A stretch of 64,000 bases of DNA from an uncultured Eudoraea sp. Its GTDB lineage: Bacteria > Bacteroidota > Bacteroidia > Flavobacteriales > Flavobacteriaceae. Where the stretch lies: the NCBI RefSeq assembly GCF_947258925.1, contig NZ_CAMYKG010000001.1:83382-147381 (forward strand). The letters run 5' to 3'. The notes beneath the pieces were generated by a model, which did no database searches, was not told where the DNA came from, and saw only the letters and a list, made by a program, of their open reading frames with translations. The position numbers and the translations under genes are program-made. Below are positions 1 to 8,386 of this stretch, piece by piece (within the stretch, counting starts at the first letter, position 1; every line of letters begins with the position of its first letter).

Positions 1-340
1 CCTGGGCTCCCCGGGCGGTATCTTTAGACTTTAGAATTAGATAAGGCTTACCAACTCTAATCTTTCGAACATCAAAAGTGTCCCTATATTCTTCAGATAA
101 CTTAGCAATTTTAGGATAATCAACTTTGTTTTCAATCATGATTTCTCCAAAGCTATCCCCACGTTTAACAGTGTCTCGAATGACCATAAAGTCTTCAAGA
201 TTAAATCCGAATTCTTTCTCAGTAGATAAATTTGTGTTGATTGCGGTATTAACTACCTGTTCGGTATCTTTTTCGGTTTGAACTTTCTTGCAGGAAATGA
301 TTATACTAAGTAATAAAATTGTGCCCCAATACTTATACAT
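1..340 (-). CDS. Lipoprotein, probable M23-family peptidoglycan peptidase (N-terminal part, cut by window edge)
   Basis: The reading frame starts at an ATG at 338-340 and runs off the left edge with about 113 codons visible. The N-terminus has a hydrophobic stretch ending in a lipobox (IIISC, Cys near residue 17), so it should be an envelope lipoprotein. Further in is a segment reading MVIRDTVKRGDSFGEIM, which resembles the LysM/OapA-like region found ahead of the M23 peptidase domain in flavobacterial proteins next to tryptophan 2,3-dioxygenase. The peptidase domain itself is outside the window, so the enzyme call is an inference from this region and from the neighbourhood. The start lies 2 nt after the stop of the dioxygenase gene, so the two are probably co-transcribed. 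Confidence 0.6.
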   Translation of the reverse strand, partial: MYKYWGTILLLSIIISCKKVQTEKDTEQVVNTAINTNLSTEKEFGFNLEDFMVIRDTVKRGDSFGEIMIENKVDYPKIAKLSEEYRDTFDVRKIRVGKPYLILKSKDTARGAQ

Positions 341-342
341 GG

Positions 343-1311
343 TCAGTTTTTAATTTTTTCAGGGTTAAAGATATGGTCTACCCATTGCTTTCCCCAATTA
401 TTTAACTCTAGTTTTGAATACAAATTTGGAAAAAATACAACCTTTTGAAAACTAGGAGGCAAATATTCCTTCCAATTAGTTCCACCGGTGGCCTCAATTG
501 AAGTGCTCTCTTTGTTCAGATATCTATGGGCTGATCCCAAATGCATCAAAGGCCAGTTAATGTTGGCATTCATGTCCATACTTTTTAACGCTTCTTTAAG
601 CGCTTTATTATGTCTGCTCTCTTCCGGTAAATTTAAATATTTATGATATATCGTGTTGTTTTTCAACTGTTTGGCAATCCGAATAAATCTTGGGGTATAT
701 CTATATTCAAACTGCTTAAGGGTAAGGGTCTTTTCTCCTGTATCCTTGTCAGTTGCTCCTTTCTTCCAATAAATTTGCTCATAAAGTTCTTCGATACTAT
801 TTTCTTCGGAAAAGTTTTTCCTACCAGATGGGTGCACTAAATGTTCCAAAGGAGTAGCGTAAATTTCGATGGTCCTGTACTGAGCAGACTGAAACCCGCT
901 CGACGGTAACAGGGCCATTCGGTATTGAAGGAATTGTTCACGTTCCATTCCGCGAATCATGATACTAAATGAAGAAATTAATGCTTTGTAGTAACTATTG
1001 ATTCGGTTTATTTTTTCAAGAAAGAAATCTACATTTTGAGATTTATCATCTACAATTTGTTTTTCTTCATGGATAATCAACTTAAAGTAAAGCTCGGTGA
1101 TCTGGTGGTACATAATAAATATTTCCTCATCGGGAAAATATGTTCGGGGTACCTGTAAACTTAATAGTGTATCCAAATGAATATAATCCCAATAGGTGAG
1201 GTAACGTTGATACAACAATCCATCTAAGTAAGAGCTTAAATCCTGGCCTGAATCCTTATATTTTTCTTCAAGTTTTGATATTTGGGATTCTATACGCTCC
1301 TTACTTTTCAT
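343..1311 (-). CDS. kynA: Tryptophan 2,3-dioxygenase family protein
   Basis: A 322-residue cytoplasmic haem enzyme that opens the indole ring of tryptophan to N-formylkynurenine, the first step of the kynurenine route. Visible family motifs are IMYHQITELYFK (active-site His about 69), the FLQYRMALLPSSGFQS block (substrate-binding Arg about 131), the likely haem ligand His257 in WPLMH, and the C-terminal TGGTNWKEYL loop. It is somewhat longer than the roughly 280 residues of typical bacterial enzymes and its motifs are divergent, so activity is probable rather than certain. It lies between the DUF3108 gene (7 nt upstream) and the M23-type lipoprotein (2 nt downstream), suggesting one transcript. 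Other kynurenine genes are not adjacent; a 3-hydroxyanthranilate dioxygenase is at 40.2 kb. Confidence 0.85.
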   Translation of the reverse strand: MKSKERIESQISKLEEKYKDSGQDLSSYLDGLLYQRYLTYWDYIHLDTLLSLQVPRTYFPDEEIFIMYHQITELYFKLIIHEEKQIVDDKSQNVDFFLEKINRINSYYKALISSFSIMIRGMEREQFLQYRMALLPSSGFQSAQYRTIEIYATPLEHLVHPSGRKNFSEENSIEELYEQIYWKKGATDKDTGEKTLTLKQFEYRYTPRFIRIAKQLKNNTIYHKYLNLPEESRHNKALKEALKSMDMNANINWPLMHLGSAHRYLNKESTSIEATGGTNWKEYLPPSFQKVVFFPNLYSKLELNNWGKQWVDHIFNPEKIKN

Positions 1312-1318
1312 ATGAAGT

Positions 1319-2149
1319 TTAGTCCATTATTATTTTGAACTGGTACTTAAGCGCATTATACGCGTCTAAATCTGCCGTAATAGCGCCAACTACAAGGTTG
1401 GCTTTTATCCTTATTGGTATTTTATTCATATCATTAGAAACCCATAAGGACAAACTTTCCTTTTCTTTAAAAATACGGCCGGATTGTACCATAGGCCTAA
1501 ATTTAAGACATTCTACTTTACCAAACTTGGTCTTCAGAATTTCTTTGCCCATATATTTGAGTTTGAACTTATAGATCCCGTCATCATCATAAAGTACCTT
1601 AAGTTCTAATGACTCCCCTTCGACTAAATCCTCAAATTCATAGTTATTTCTTAAATAATAGAAAGCAGAAATCAGATCCTGTACGCTATCCTTAATGGTA
1701 ATATTAAGCCTTCTATCATTCTTTTTATCATTTAGAACCGCTACTTCTTTTTTGTGATCAAAATTAATTTCCTCATCTTTAGTGTAACCGCCCTCATTAA
1801 GTTTTCTAACAAACCGGTACGGCTTCCCATCTTCTTTATCGAAATAGCTTTCATAGGTGTCATCCACTTTAAAAAATATGCTGGCAAAACCTGTAGTTTT
1901 TCCTCTGCCAACAACGTGATATACAGGAATACTGTCTATCATATTGGACTTGATATGCAAGGTAGCATAACTTGCGTTTAAGAAGCCATAGTGTACCCTG
2001 AATTTCAGCCATTCCCCTGGCTTAAATGCCGGATCATTGTGCTTCTTATCAACTTTTTCATAATTGTTGTTAAAATTCTCAACCCTTATGTACTGTCCAC
2101 TAAGCGATAGGCATAAAATGATAAAAAATAGAAGAATGATCTTTTTCAT
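1319..2149 (-). CDS. DUF3108 domain protein, exported
   Basis: About 276 residues from the ATG at 2149. The open frame extends to a TTG at 2188, but the ATG gives a clean signal peptide (MKKIILLFFIILCLSLSG), and a -7 type box (TAAATTTG, minus strand, 2203-2196) would place the transcript start near 2189. The protein has the DUF3108 pattern: a short FKPGEWLKFRVHYGF block, then a β-rich body with LKYMGKEILKTKFGKVECLKFRP and a terminal ADLDAY motif. The family is a periplasmic or outer-membrane-associated β-sheet protein of unknown function, common in Bacteroidota. It heads the run DUF3108, tryptophan dioxygenase, M23 lipoprotein. Confidence 0.8.
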   Translation of the reverse strand: MKKIILLFFIILCLSLSGQYIRVENFNNNYEKVDKKHNDPAFKPGEWLKFRVHYGFLNASYATLHIKSNMIDSIPVYHVVGRGKTTGFASIFFKVDDTYESYFDKEDGKPYRFVRKLNEGGYTKDEEINFDHKKEVAVLNDKKNDRRLNITIKDSVQDLISAFYYLRNNYEFEDLVEGESLELKVLYDDDGIYKFKLKYMGKEILKTKFGKVECLKFRPMVQSGRIFKEKESLSLWVSNDMNKIPIRIKANLVVGAITADLDAYNALKYQFKIIMD

Positions 2150-2195
2150 AACAGATTTTCGAATGTAATTTATCAAAAAAGATGTCAAATAAATT

Positions 2196-2203
2196 CAAAT
2201 TTA
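2196..2203 (-). promoter_or_regulatory. Candidate -7 promoter box before the DUF3108 gene
   Basis: On the minus strand this reads TAAATTTG, an exact match to the Bacteroidota -7 consensus TAnnTTTG. It lies about 47 bp upstream of the ATG at 2149, allowing a 5' leader of roughly 40 nt. No well-spaced -33 TTG is seen, so this is a one-box match only. Confidence 0.35.
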
Positions 2204-2375
2204 CTATTACTTAAACAAAATTTGTTCCAAAGTATTGTACTGTACATTACAACCAAGTGAAACAAAACAGTAATGGCCAGAGCAAAATTTCTGTGAATTC
2301 GTTTCACACAGAGCGGGGCATCTGACAATGCGTAACTATGAATTCTACTTTTGTCAAAGTCATGCGGGTGAAAAA

Positions 2376-2404
2376 AAAAGCCCCGATAAAGAATCAGGGC
2401 TTTT
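2376..2404 (+). terminator. Terminator-like hairpin with A and T flanks
   Basis: The stem pairs GCCC (2380-2383) with GGGC (2397-2400) and GAT (2385-2387) with ATC (2393-2395), with one C-A mismatch and a short loop. A run of nine A precedes it and TTTT follows, so it can act as an intrinsic terminator on either strand. On the minus strand it would end hppD transcription. It is directly followed by the 17-mer that also follows the hairpin at 32641-32672. Confidence 0.55.
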
Positions 2405-2405
2405 C

Positions 2406-2422
2406 CTAAATAACCAACCAAA
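2406..2422 (+). repeat. 17-nt A/C-rich motif after hairpin, copy 1
   Basis: Reads CTAAATAACCAACCAAA and is identical to 32677-32693. Both copies begin a few bases after a strong hairpin. Ten bases further on is an ATG opening an 8-codon frame (2432-2458), whose stop lies in the left arm of a second hairpin (ATAAGGG 2455-2461 with CCCTTAT 2468-2474). The function is unknown. Confidence 0.6.
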
Positions 2423-2594
2423 CTTTAAATTATGAAAAACCAATACTTAAAGTTATAAGGGAACCACCCCTTATGTTGCACAAATTTAATTCATAAGTAT
2501 TTTATCTAAAAGTTTTTTAACTTACTTTAACTAGACTATTAACAATACTTTATAAAAGCATCTGAAATTTTGACATATTCTTAAGATAAGAGTT

Positions 2595-3737
2595 TCACAA
2601 AGTACCTCGGGAGGCCTGTTCCCTTTCAATAGCTTCAAAAAGCGCTTTAAAATTTCCTTTCCCAAAAGACTTGGCGCCTTTCCTCTGGATAATTTCAATA
2701 AACATTGTGGGTCGGTCCAGAACAGGTTTCGTAAATATCTGAAGTAAATATCCCTCATCATCTCTATCAATGAGAATACCCAATTCGCTTAAGGGTTCCA
2801 AATCTTCATCAATTTCGCCTACGCGGTCCAGCACATCCTCATAATAACTGGAAGGGACAGTTAAAAACTCCACCCCCCTCTCCCTGAGAGCCGTAACCGT
2901 ATGTATGATATTATCCGTGGCCATGGCCATATGTTGAACCCCAGCTCCATTATAAAACTGGATATATTCTTCTATCTGCGATTTCTTTCGTCCGTCTGCC
3001 GGTTCATTTATTGGAAATTTTATCCTGCCATTTCCATTACTCATTACCTTACTCATCAATGCCGTATACTCTGTTGAGATATCTTTGTCGTCAAAGGAAA
3101 CCAATTGTGCAAAACCCATAACCTTTGCATAAAATTCACACCATTTATTCATCTCATTCCAACCGACATTACCCACCATATGATCTATATACTTCAGACC
3201 TACATTTGAAGGTTTGTAATAGGGATCCCACTTTGTATATCCCGGCATAAAAACACCATCATATTCTCGGCGCTCAACGAAAACATGCACAGTTTCACCA
3301 TAAGTATGAATTCCAGAGAGCACAATAGAACCATTTTCATCCTTTATTTCTTTGGGTTCAAAATAGCTTTCTGCTCCTCTACTGGTAGTTTCTTTATAAC
3401 TTTTTGCAGCATCATCCACCCACAGGGCAATAACCTTTACTCCGTCGCCATGTGAATCCACATGTTTATTAATTTCCCCTCCTGGTGTTAGTGATGATGT
3501 AAGAACCAGTCTAATTTTGTCCTGTTCCACAACATAAGAAACTTTGTCCTTTAGTCCGGTTTCCAATCCGGCATATGCCAAAGGCTGAAAGCCCCATGCG
3601 GCCATATAATAGTAGGCCGCCTGTTTGGCGTTACCTACATAAAGTTCTACGTAATCTGTGCCTAAAAGAGGTAAAAAATCTTCTGCTTCCAGGTTTTCTT
3701 TAGGCAATTTTAAAGACGATTTATCCAGTATTTCCAT
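2595..3737 (-). CDS. hppD: 4-hydroxyphenylpyruvate dioxygenase
   Basis: A 380-residue cytoplasmic non-haem iron enzyme converting 4-hydroxyphenylpyruvate to homogentisate in tyrosine breakdown. The three iron ligands are visible as His186 (YIDHMVGN), His269 (GVQHMA) and Glu348 (FIEIIQR). The C-terminal GKGNFKALFEAIEREQ segment that closes the active site is intact, and length is normal for the family. It is transcribed alone: about 216 bp separate it from the upstream patatin-like gene's 3' end and 445 bp lie downstream. Homogentisate dioxygenase, usually adjacent in flavobacteria, is not in the window. Confidence 0.95.
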   Translation of the reverse strand: MEILDKSSLKLPKENLEAEDFLPLLGTDYVELYVGNAKQAAYYYMAAWGFQPLAYAGLETGLKDKVSYVVEQDKIRLVLTSSLTPGGEINKHVDSHGDGVKVIALWVDDAAKSYKETTSRGAESYFEPKEIKDENGSIVLSGIHTYGETVHVFVERREYDGVFMPGYTKWDPYYKPSNVGLKYIDHMVGNVGWNEMNKWCEFYAKVMGFAQLVSFDDKDISTEYTALMSKVMSNGNGRIKFPINEPADGRKKSQIEEYIQFYNGAGVQHMAMATDNIIHTVTALRERGVEFLTVPSSYYEDVLDRVGEIDEDLEPLSELGILIDRDDEGYLLQIFTKPVLDRPTMFIEIIQRKGAKSFGKGNFKALFEAIEREQASRGTL

Positions 3738-3953
3738 GATATTTTTTTGATTTTATTAGTAACTAAAGTTGTTTTGGGACGCGTTTGTCCAAGTCAGAGG
3801 TTTTCTGTGTTTACCACATTGCCCGAAGATGGGCGGAAATATCAATTCTGGTTTCTAACATTGTGTTTGCTCAACCTTACAAATATCGGAAAAAACTGCT
3901 AATCCCAATAGACACAGAGCGCTTTTCCTGTTCAATAGGTAGCTAAACAACTC

Positions 3954-6209
3954 TTAAAACCAATATCCGATACTGAAAAAGAAATTTCCATCATTTATTT
4001 CGGGAGTCCAGGAGTACATTATTTGTACCGGTCCTATAAAAGATTCCCATCCATATGATACGGCATAACCTGTATAATTGGGTAGTGTAAACCATTCTCC
4101 GGTCCTGAAAAGATCATCTTCAACATTAGCAATATTTGCTGTTAGCATAAAATGATGTTTTTTAACGAACTCAAAATCTAAACGGGCGGTGGATTTTACA
4201 TAGCTATTGCCGGGTAAGCTCAGAAAATCATATCCTACAAAAGGAATAAAATTATTTATAAGATCATTCCCATAACCTCCCAGCACAAAATCGAGTGCTT
4301 TTACATCAGAGCTTCCCAGTTTAAACCCACCTTCAGTGGAAAGGTTCATTGAAAGTTTTCCTATAATAGGAAATGCAGCACCGAATTTGGCTTGAGCTAT
4401 GGAAAATTCCTTGAAATTATCATTAAAGTCTGATGAAAATAAATACAGGTGAAAATCCCCCTTAAAATACAGACCTCTTGAGGGAAAGTACCTTTTATTG
4501 TAGGTGTCTAATATTAATTGGCCATAGGTACTAAAATAGTCGCTTTTCTCAAAAAACACCCGTTCGTTTGAAGGGGGTTGTGGTGAAGGGTCTGTATCAT
4601 CAATAAAGGTTTTGGTACTGTATTTAAGCAATTTATGTTCAGCCCCCAGGATAAAAGCAAATTCCTCTTTAAAAACGGTCTGAACATATAATTGATTCGT
4701 AAAATCTGATACCTCCAGATTAATTACATTGATATTACTGATGTTTGAAATGTTAAAATTAGATCCAATTACATCTAAATCCACATCCTGTTTAAAATCA
4801 TTGAGCCTCGAATTCACTCCAAAACTCCAATATGAACCTTTATCCAGATAGTATTGAAAATTATATCTGATGTTATCCCCAAGAGCAAAATCAATTGAAG
4901 CTACATCATCTTTCATAAACAAGTTCTTTTTGGTAATGTTTATCAGTGCAGCCGTTTTATATAAATCATCATAGTGTACCCCTAATCTTAAATATGCTTT
5001 ATTCGGGTTTTCTCTTAATTTAAGAATTAATTCCTCGCCAGGCTCATTTGAAACCAACTCATAGCGAATTGTAGTGAAATTATTGGTGGCCGCAAGATTA
5101 CTCATTCCCTGTTGCAATTTTTTAAAAGTAATTCTGGCTGGTAAATCAATGCGTAATTTCCCTTTTACATATGCCCTGGAATAATTAATATTACCATCAA
5201 TTGTTAGTTTATTGATAAAAATAGAATCCTGGGGCACTATCTTTGGGGCATCCTTTCTAATACTTTTTTGTTGGGCTGCCACTTCCTTTAAATTCTCTAA
5301 ATTATCGAGGGCTGCCAACCTCCCATTTTCTATAATAGTCTCTGCTAAATCAAAATCAATCACAGAAATGTTCTCTACATCAGGTCTAATATAGATATCG
5401 GTTTCACTTACCTTTGCCTTCATGTCTTCTACAGTACGAAAATTATTAATCTGAAGTATGATATCCGTTGCTGAATTAAGGGATTCACGGTCTTTCAAAT
5501 CATGCTGCACATCAACACCAATAATGATATCCGCGCCAAGCTGTTTAACTTCCTCGACCGGATAATTGTTTAAGACGCCTCCGTCAATTAAAATTTGATC
5601 ATCTACTTCAGCGGGTTCAAATAGTGATGGAAATGTACCGCTTGCCATAACCGCTTCGGGCAGATAGCCTTTATTGAGTAAGACTTCCTGGCCTGTCTCT
5701 ATATTGGTCGCTATGCAAAAAAATGGTATGGGTAATTTATTAAAATCATTGATGTCCTTTACATGATAAAGCAGCCGTGCAAGTTCATTATAAATTCTCT
5801 GACCCCCGGAAATGGCCTTTGGAAACGATATTTTAAATCTATTAAAAGGAAGTGTAAGCGCATATCTTTCAGAATCTTCTTTTTCATAAAAAGTCTTTGC
5901 ACCCCTGGGAAGGTTGTCCTGAATAAGTTCACTAAAATTGGCTTGTCGGAAAATAGAATCCAGTTCGTTTGCCGAATATCCCGAAGCATACAAAGAGCCC
6001 ACAATAGCACCCATACTTGTGCCTCCGATATAATCAATAGTTATACCCGCTTCTTCGATTACCTTAAGCGCACCTATATGTGCCATTCCCTTTGCTCCAC
6101 CACCACTTAGAACCAGGCCTACTTTAATTGGCTGATCGGGTTCAATGAACTGGGCCCGACTTGCTGCAATGCATAGAATAAAAGTAAGAGTCAATGCCAA
6201 TTTTTGCAT
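3954..6209 (-). CDS. Patatin-like phospholipase with C-terminal outer-membrane barrel
   Basis: 751 residues. A signal peptide (MQKLALTLTFILCIAASRA) is followed by a patatin domain (about 29-230) with the oxyanion loop GGGAKG (36-41), the nucleophile in GTSMG (Ser65) and the catalytic Asp in DGG (Asp209). After a linker comes a POTRA-like segment (about 325-400) and a long β-strand-rich region (about 400-751) ending in aromatic YWF, as in BamA/TamA-type barrels. The architecture matches type Vd autotransporter phospholipases such as PlpD and FplA. It should sit in the outer membrane with lipase activity on the released or surface domain. The substrate is unknown. The gene ends 17 nt upstream of the uvrC 3' end region and shares its strand. 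Confidence 0.9.
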   Translation of the reverse strand: MQKLALTLTFILCIAASRAQFIEPDQPIKVGLVLSGGGAKGMAHIGALKVIEEAGITIDYIGGTSMGAIVGSLYASGYSANELDSIFRQANFSELIQDNLPRGAKTFYEKEDSERYALTLPFNRFKISFPKAISGGQRIYNELARLLYHVKDINDFNKLPIPFFCIATNIETGQEVLLNKGYLPEAVMASGTFPSLFEPAEVDDQILIDGGVLNNYPVEEVKQLGADIIIGVDVQHDLKDRESLNSATDIILQINNFRTVEDMKAKVSETDIYIRPDVENISVIDFDLAETIIENGRLAALDNLENLKEVAAQQKSIRKDAPKIVPQDSIFINKLTIDGNINYSRAYVKGKLRIDLPARITFKKLQQGMSNLAATNNFTTIRYELVSNEPGEELILKLRENPNKAYLRLGVHYDDLYKTAALINITKKNLFMKDDVASIDFALGDNIRYNFQYYLDKGSYWSFGVNSRLNDFKQDVDLDVIGSNFNISNISNINVINLEVSDFTNQLYVQTVFKEEFAFILGAEHKLLKYSTKTFIDDTDPSPQPPSNERVFFEKSDYFSTYGQLILDTYNKRYFPSRGLYFKGDFHLYLFSSDFNDNFKEFSIAQAKFGAAFPIIGKLSMNLSTEGGFKLGSSDVKALDFVLGGYGNDLINNFIPFVGYDFLSLPGNSYVKSTARLDFEFVKKHHFMLTANIANVEDDLFRTGEWFTLPNYTGYAVSYGWESFIGPVQIMYSWTPEINDGNFFFSIGYWF

Positions 6210-6226
6210 CAGGTTAAGTTAAAGTA

Positions 6227-8014
6227 TTAATGGAAGTTTTCATAAATTTTCTTTGCCATAGACTTTCCAACAATATCAGAAAGATCTTTAACAGAAGCTT
6301 TTTTTATTCTACTTACAGATTTAAATTTTTTGAGCAATACTTCTGCTGTTTTTTTTCCCACGCCTTTAATATGTTCCAGTTCAGAATCAATGGCAGCTTT
6401 ACTTCGCTTATTTCTATGGAAAGTAATTCCGAACCTATGGGCCTCATTTCTCAATTGTTGAATTATTTTAAGGGATTCCGATTTTTTGTCCAGATATAAG
6501 GGTATTGAATCATTTGGAAAATATATTTCTTCCAGTCTTTTTGCGATCCCAATAATTGCTATTTTGCCTCTAAGCCCCAATAAATCCAAGCTATTAACAG
6601 CAGACGACAATTGTCCTTTACCTCCATCTATCACAACAAGTTGTGGCAGACCTGCATCTTCTTCTAACAATCTCTTATAGCGTCTGAATACCACTTCTTC
6701 CATTGATTTGTAATCGTCAGGGCCATCTACAGTTTTAATATTAAAATGCCGGTACTCCTTTTTAGAAGGTTTACCATTTCTGAAAACCACACATGCAGCA
6801 ACAGGGTTACTTCCCTGAATGTTTGAATTGTCAAAACACTCAATATGCCTGGGTTCTTCAGAGAGTCGCAGATCAGTCTTCATCTGTGCCATGATTCGAT
6901 TAGAATGCCTATCGGGATCTGTGATCTTTACCTGCTTAAATCTTTCCAGCCTATAATATTTCGAATTTCTTTCCGACAACTCCAATAACTTCTTCTTATC
7001 ACCCAATTTGGGAACCGTGACTTTTAAATCCTCGCTTATTATACATGAAAAAGGGAGAATAAGTTCGCCGGACTGAGAATTAAAACGCTGTCGAATTTCA
7101 ATAATTGCCAATTGAAGAAGCTCTTTATCGGATTCTTGTAACTTTTTCTTGATTTCTATTGTGTGGGACCTCACAATAGATCCATGAGAAAGTTGCAGGA
7201 AGTTAACATAAGCATAAGCATCATCGGAAATAATGCTAAAAACATCAACATTGTTTATTCTTGGGTTTACTATTGTAGATTTTACCTGGTAGTTTTCAAG
7301 CACTTCTATTTTATCTTTAACACGCTGGGCCTCTTCAAATTGCATTTCACGCGCAAATATCTTCATCTGTTTTTTAAAGTAGTGAAGGGAGGACTTAAAA
7401 TTACCCTTAATTATTTGTCTTATATCAGCTATCTGTTTATCGTATTCCTCTGAAGTTTGAAGCCCAACACATGGCCCTTTACAATTACCGAGATGGTACT
7501 CCAGACACAATTTGTACTTACCTGTATTGATTTTTTCAGAAGATAAATCATAATTACAAGTGCGTAATTGGTATACACTTTTAATAAGTTCGAGCAGAAC
7601 TTTCACGGTTTTCATACTGGTATAGGGCCCATAATATTCAGAGCCATCCTTAATAAGTTTCCGAGTTGGAAATATTCGCGGAAAACGTTCATTCTTGATG
7701 CAAATCCAGGGATAAGATTTATCATCTTTCAGCATGACATTATACCTTGGCTGATATTTTTTGATCAGGTTATTCTCCAACAATAACGCATCTGATTCCG
7801 TTTTAACGACAATATGTTTTAAAGAATGGATTTTCTTAACCATGACACGAGTTTTGCCGTACTCATGTCTTTTGTTAAAATAAGAAGTAACTCTTTTTTT
7901 TAAATTTTTTGCTTTACCTACATATAAAATTTTACCCTCTACATCATAGAATTGATAAACTCCGGGGCTATGGGGTAATGTACTCAATTTAATATCTAAA
8001 GGGATATCTGCCAT
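6227..8014 (-). CDS. uvrC: Excinuclease ABC subunit C
   Basis: 595 residues from the ATG at 8014. The open frame extends to a TTG at 8131, but the family begins near LDIKLSTLPHSPGVY, so the extension is probably promoter DNA. Domains in order: GIY-YIG nuclease (GVYQFYD, YVGKAKNLKKRV, residues about 13-95), UVR motif (MQFEEAQRVKDKIEVL), RNase H-like nuclease core (CFDNSNIQG, VIDGGKGQ, RNEAHRFGI) and C-terminal helix-hairpin-helix. It makes both incisions in nucleotide excision repair together with UvrAB. Two 13-bp repeats in the upstream region suggest operator control. Confidence 0.96.
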   Translation of the reverse strand: MADIPLDIKLSTLPHSPGVYQFYDVEGKILYVGKAKNLKKRVTSYFNKRHEYGKTRVMVKKIHSLKHIVVKTESDALLLENNLIKKYQPRYNVMLKDDKSYPWICIKNERFPRIFPTRKLIKDGSEYYGPYTSMKTVKVLLELIKSVYQLRTCNYDLSSEKINTGKYKLCLEYHLGNCKGPCVGLQTSEEYDKQIADIRQIIKGNFKSSLHYFKKQMKIFAREMQFEEAQRVKDKIEVLENYQVKSTIVNPRINNVDVFSIISDDAYAYVNFLQLSHGSIVRSHTIEIKKKLQESDKELLQLAIIEIRQRFNSQSGELILPFSCIISEDLKVTVPKLGDKKKLLELSERNSKYYRLERFKQVKITDPDRHSNRIMAQMKTDLRLSEEPRHIECFDNSNIQGSNPVAACVVFRNGKPSKKEYRHFNIKTVDGPDDYKSMEEVVFRRYKRLLEEDAGLPQLVVIDGGKGQLSSAVNSLDLLGLRGKIAIIGIAKRLEEIYFPNDSIPLYLDKKSESLKIIQQLRNEAHRFGITFHRNKRSKAAIDSELEHIKGVGKKTAEVLLKKFKSVSRIKKASVKDLSDIVGKSMAKKIYENFH

Positions 8015-8036
8015 AAGTCTGAATAGAACTTCATTA

Positions 8037-8044
8037 CAAATGTA
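8037..8044 (-). promoter_or_regulatory. Candidate uvrC -7 promoter box
   Basis: Minus strand reads TACATTTG, an exact TAnnTTTG match 22 bp upstream of the uvrC ATG. It overlaps the first copy of the 13-bp repeat at 8039-8051, so a protein bound there would compete with RNA polymerase. Confidence 0.45.
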
Positions 8045-8072
8045 AGTTACTATCCTTTTAATGTAAGTTACT
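8039..8072. repeat. Two 13-bp direct repeats with palindromic core upstream of uvrC
   Basis: AATGTAAGTTACT occurs at 8039-8051 and again at 8060-8072, a 21-bp period that places both on the same DNA face. The core GTAAGTTAC is a near palindrome (GTAA, G, TTAC). Copy 1 overlaps the -7 box and copy 2 lies just upstream, as expected for tandem operators. An alternative is an in-frame 7-codon duplication in an N-terminal extension of UvrC. Confidence 0.5.
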
Positions 8073-8386
8073 TTATCATTAATAAATGTCCTCCCATCCC
8101 TATAATTACCAGAGAAAAGAGGATTAGTCAAGAAACAGTTAATGGTTTATTAAAGCATTTGAATTCCAGATACTTTGAACATTACAGGACCGGTTTCCCA
8201 ATGAAAAATATAACTATTTGACAATCTGTATGTTGCGGCTATAACAATGATTTTTAACAAAAAATATAGACTGGCTGTATGTTAAAAGAATTGTAAATAT
8301 TGTGCATTTCATCGATTAAAATGTGCTCTTCATAGGATTAATGCCATTTTTTTATTTATATTTAACCAATAAATTTTACAAACTAC

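Larger units (their letters stand above)
2150..2594. other. Gene-free region between DUF3108 and hppD
   Basis: 445 bp without a convincing gene. It holds the candidate -7 box for the minus-strand DUF3108 gene, a terminator-like hairpin (2376-2404), the A/C-rich 17-mer CTAAATAACCAACCAAA (2406-2422), an 8-codon ORF (2432-2458) and a second short hairpin (2455-2474). A 78-codon minus-strand frame at 2185-2421 crosses the hairpin and is not credible. Confidence 0.6.

Noticed and set aside
2185..2421. 78-codon minus-strand frame beginning MVGYLGK
   Set aside because: It runs across the terminator-like hairpin and the 17-mer, shows no motif, and its N-terminus is only a translation of the structured region.
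2432..2458. 8-codon frame MKNQYLKL
   Set aside because: Too short to call as a gene; kept only as part of the hairpin-motif finding.
3825..3840. Small GCCC/GGGC hairpin upstream of hppD
   Set aside because: Only four base pairs and no T-tract or promoter relation; not enough to call.
5763..6110. 115-codon plus-strand frame opposite the patatin gene
   Set aside because: It lies wholly opposite the catalytic part of a well-supported gene and shows no domain.
8015..8131. 39-residue N-terminal extension of UvrC from a TTG
   Set aside because: UvrC proteins begin at the downstream ATG, and the extension covers the probable promoter and repeats. It remains a weak alternative.
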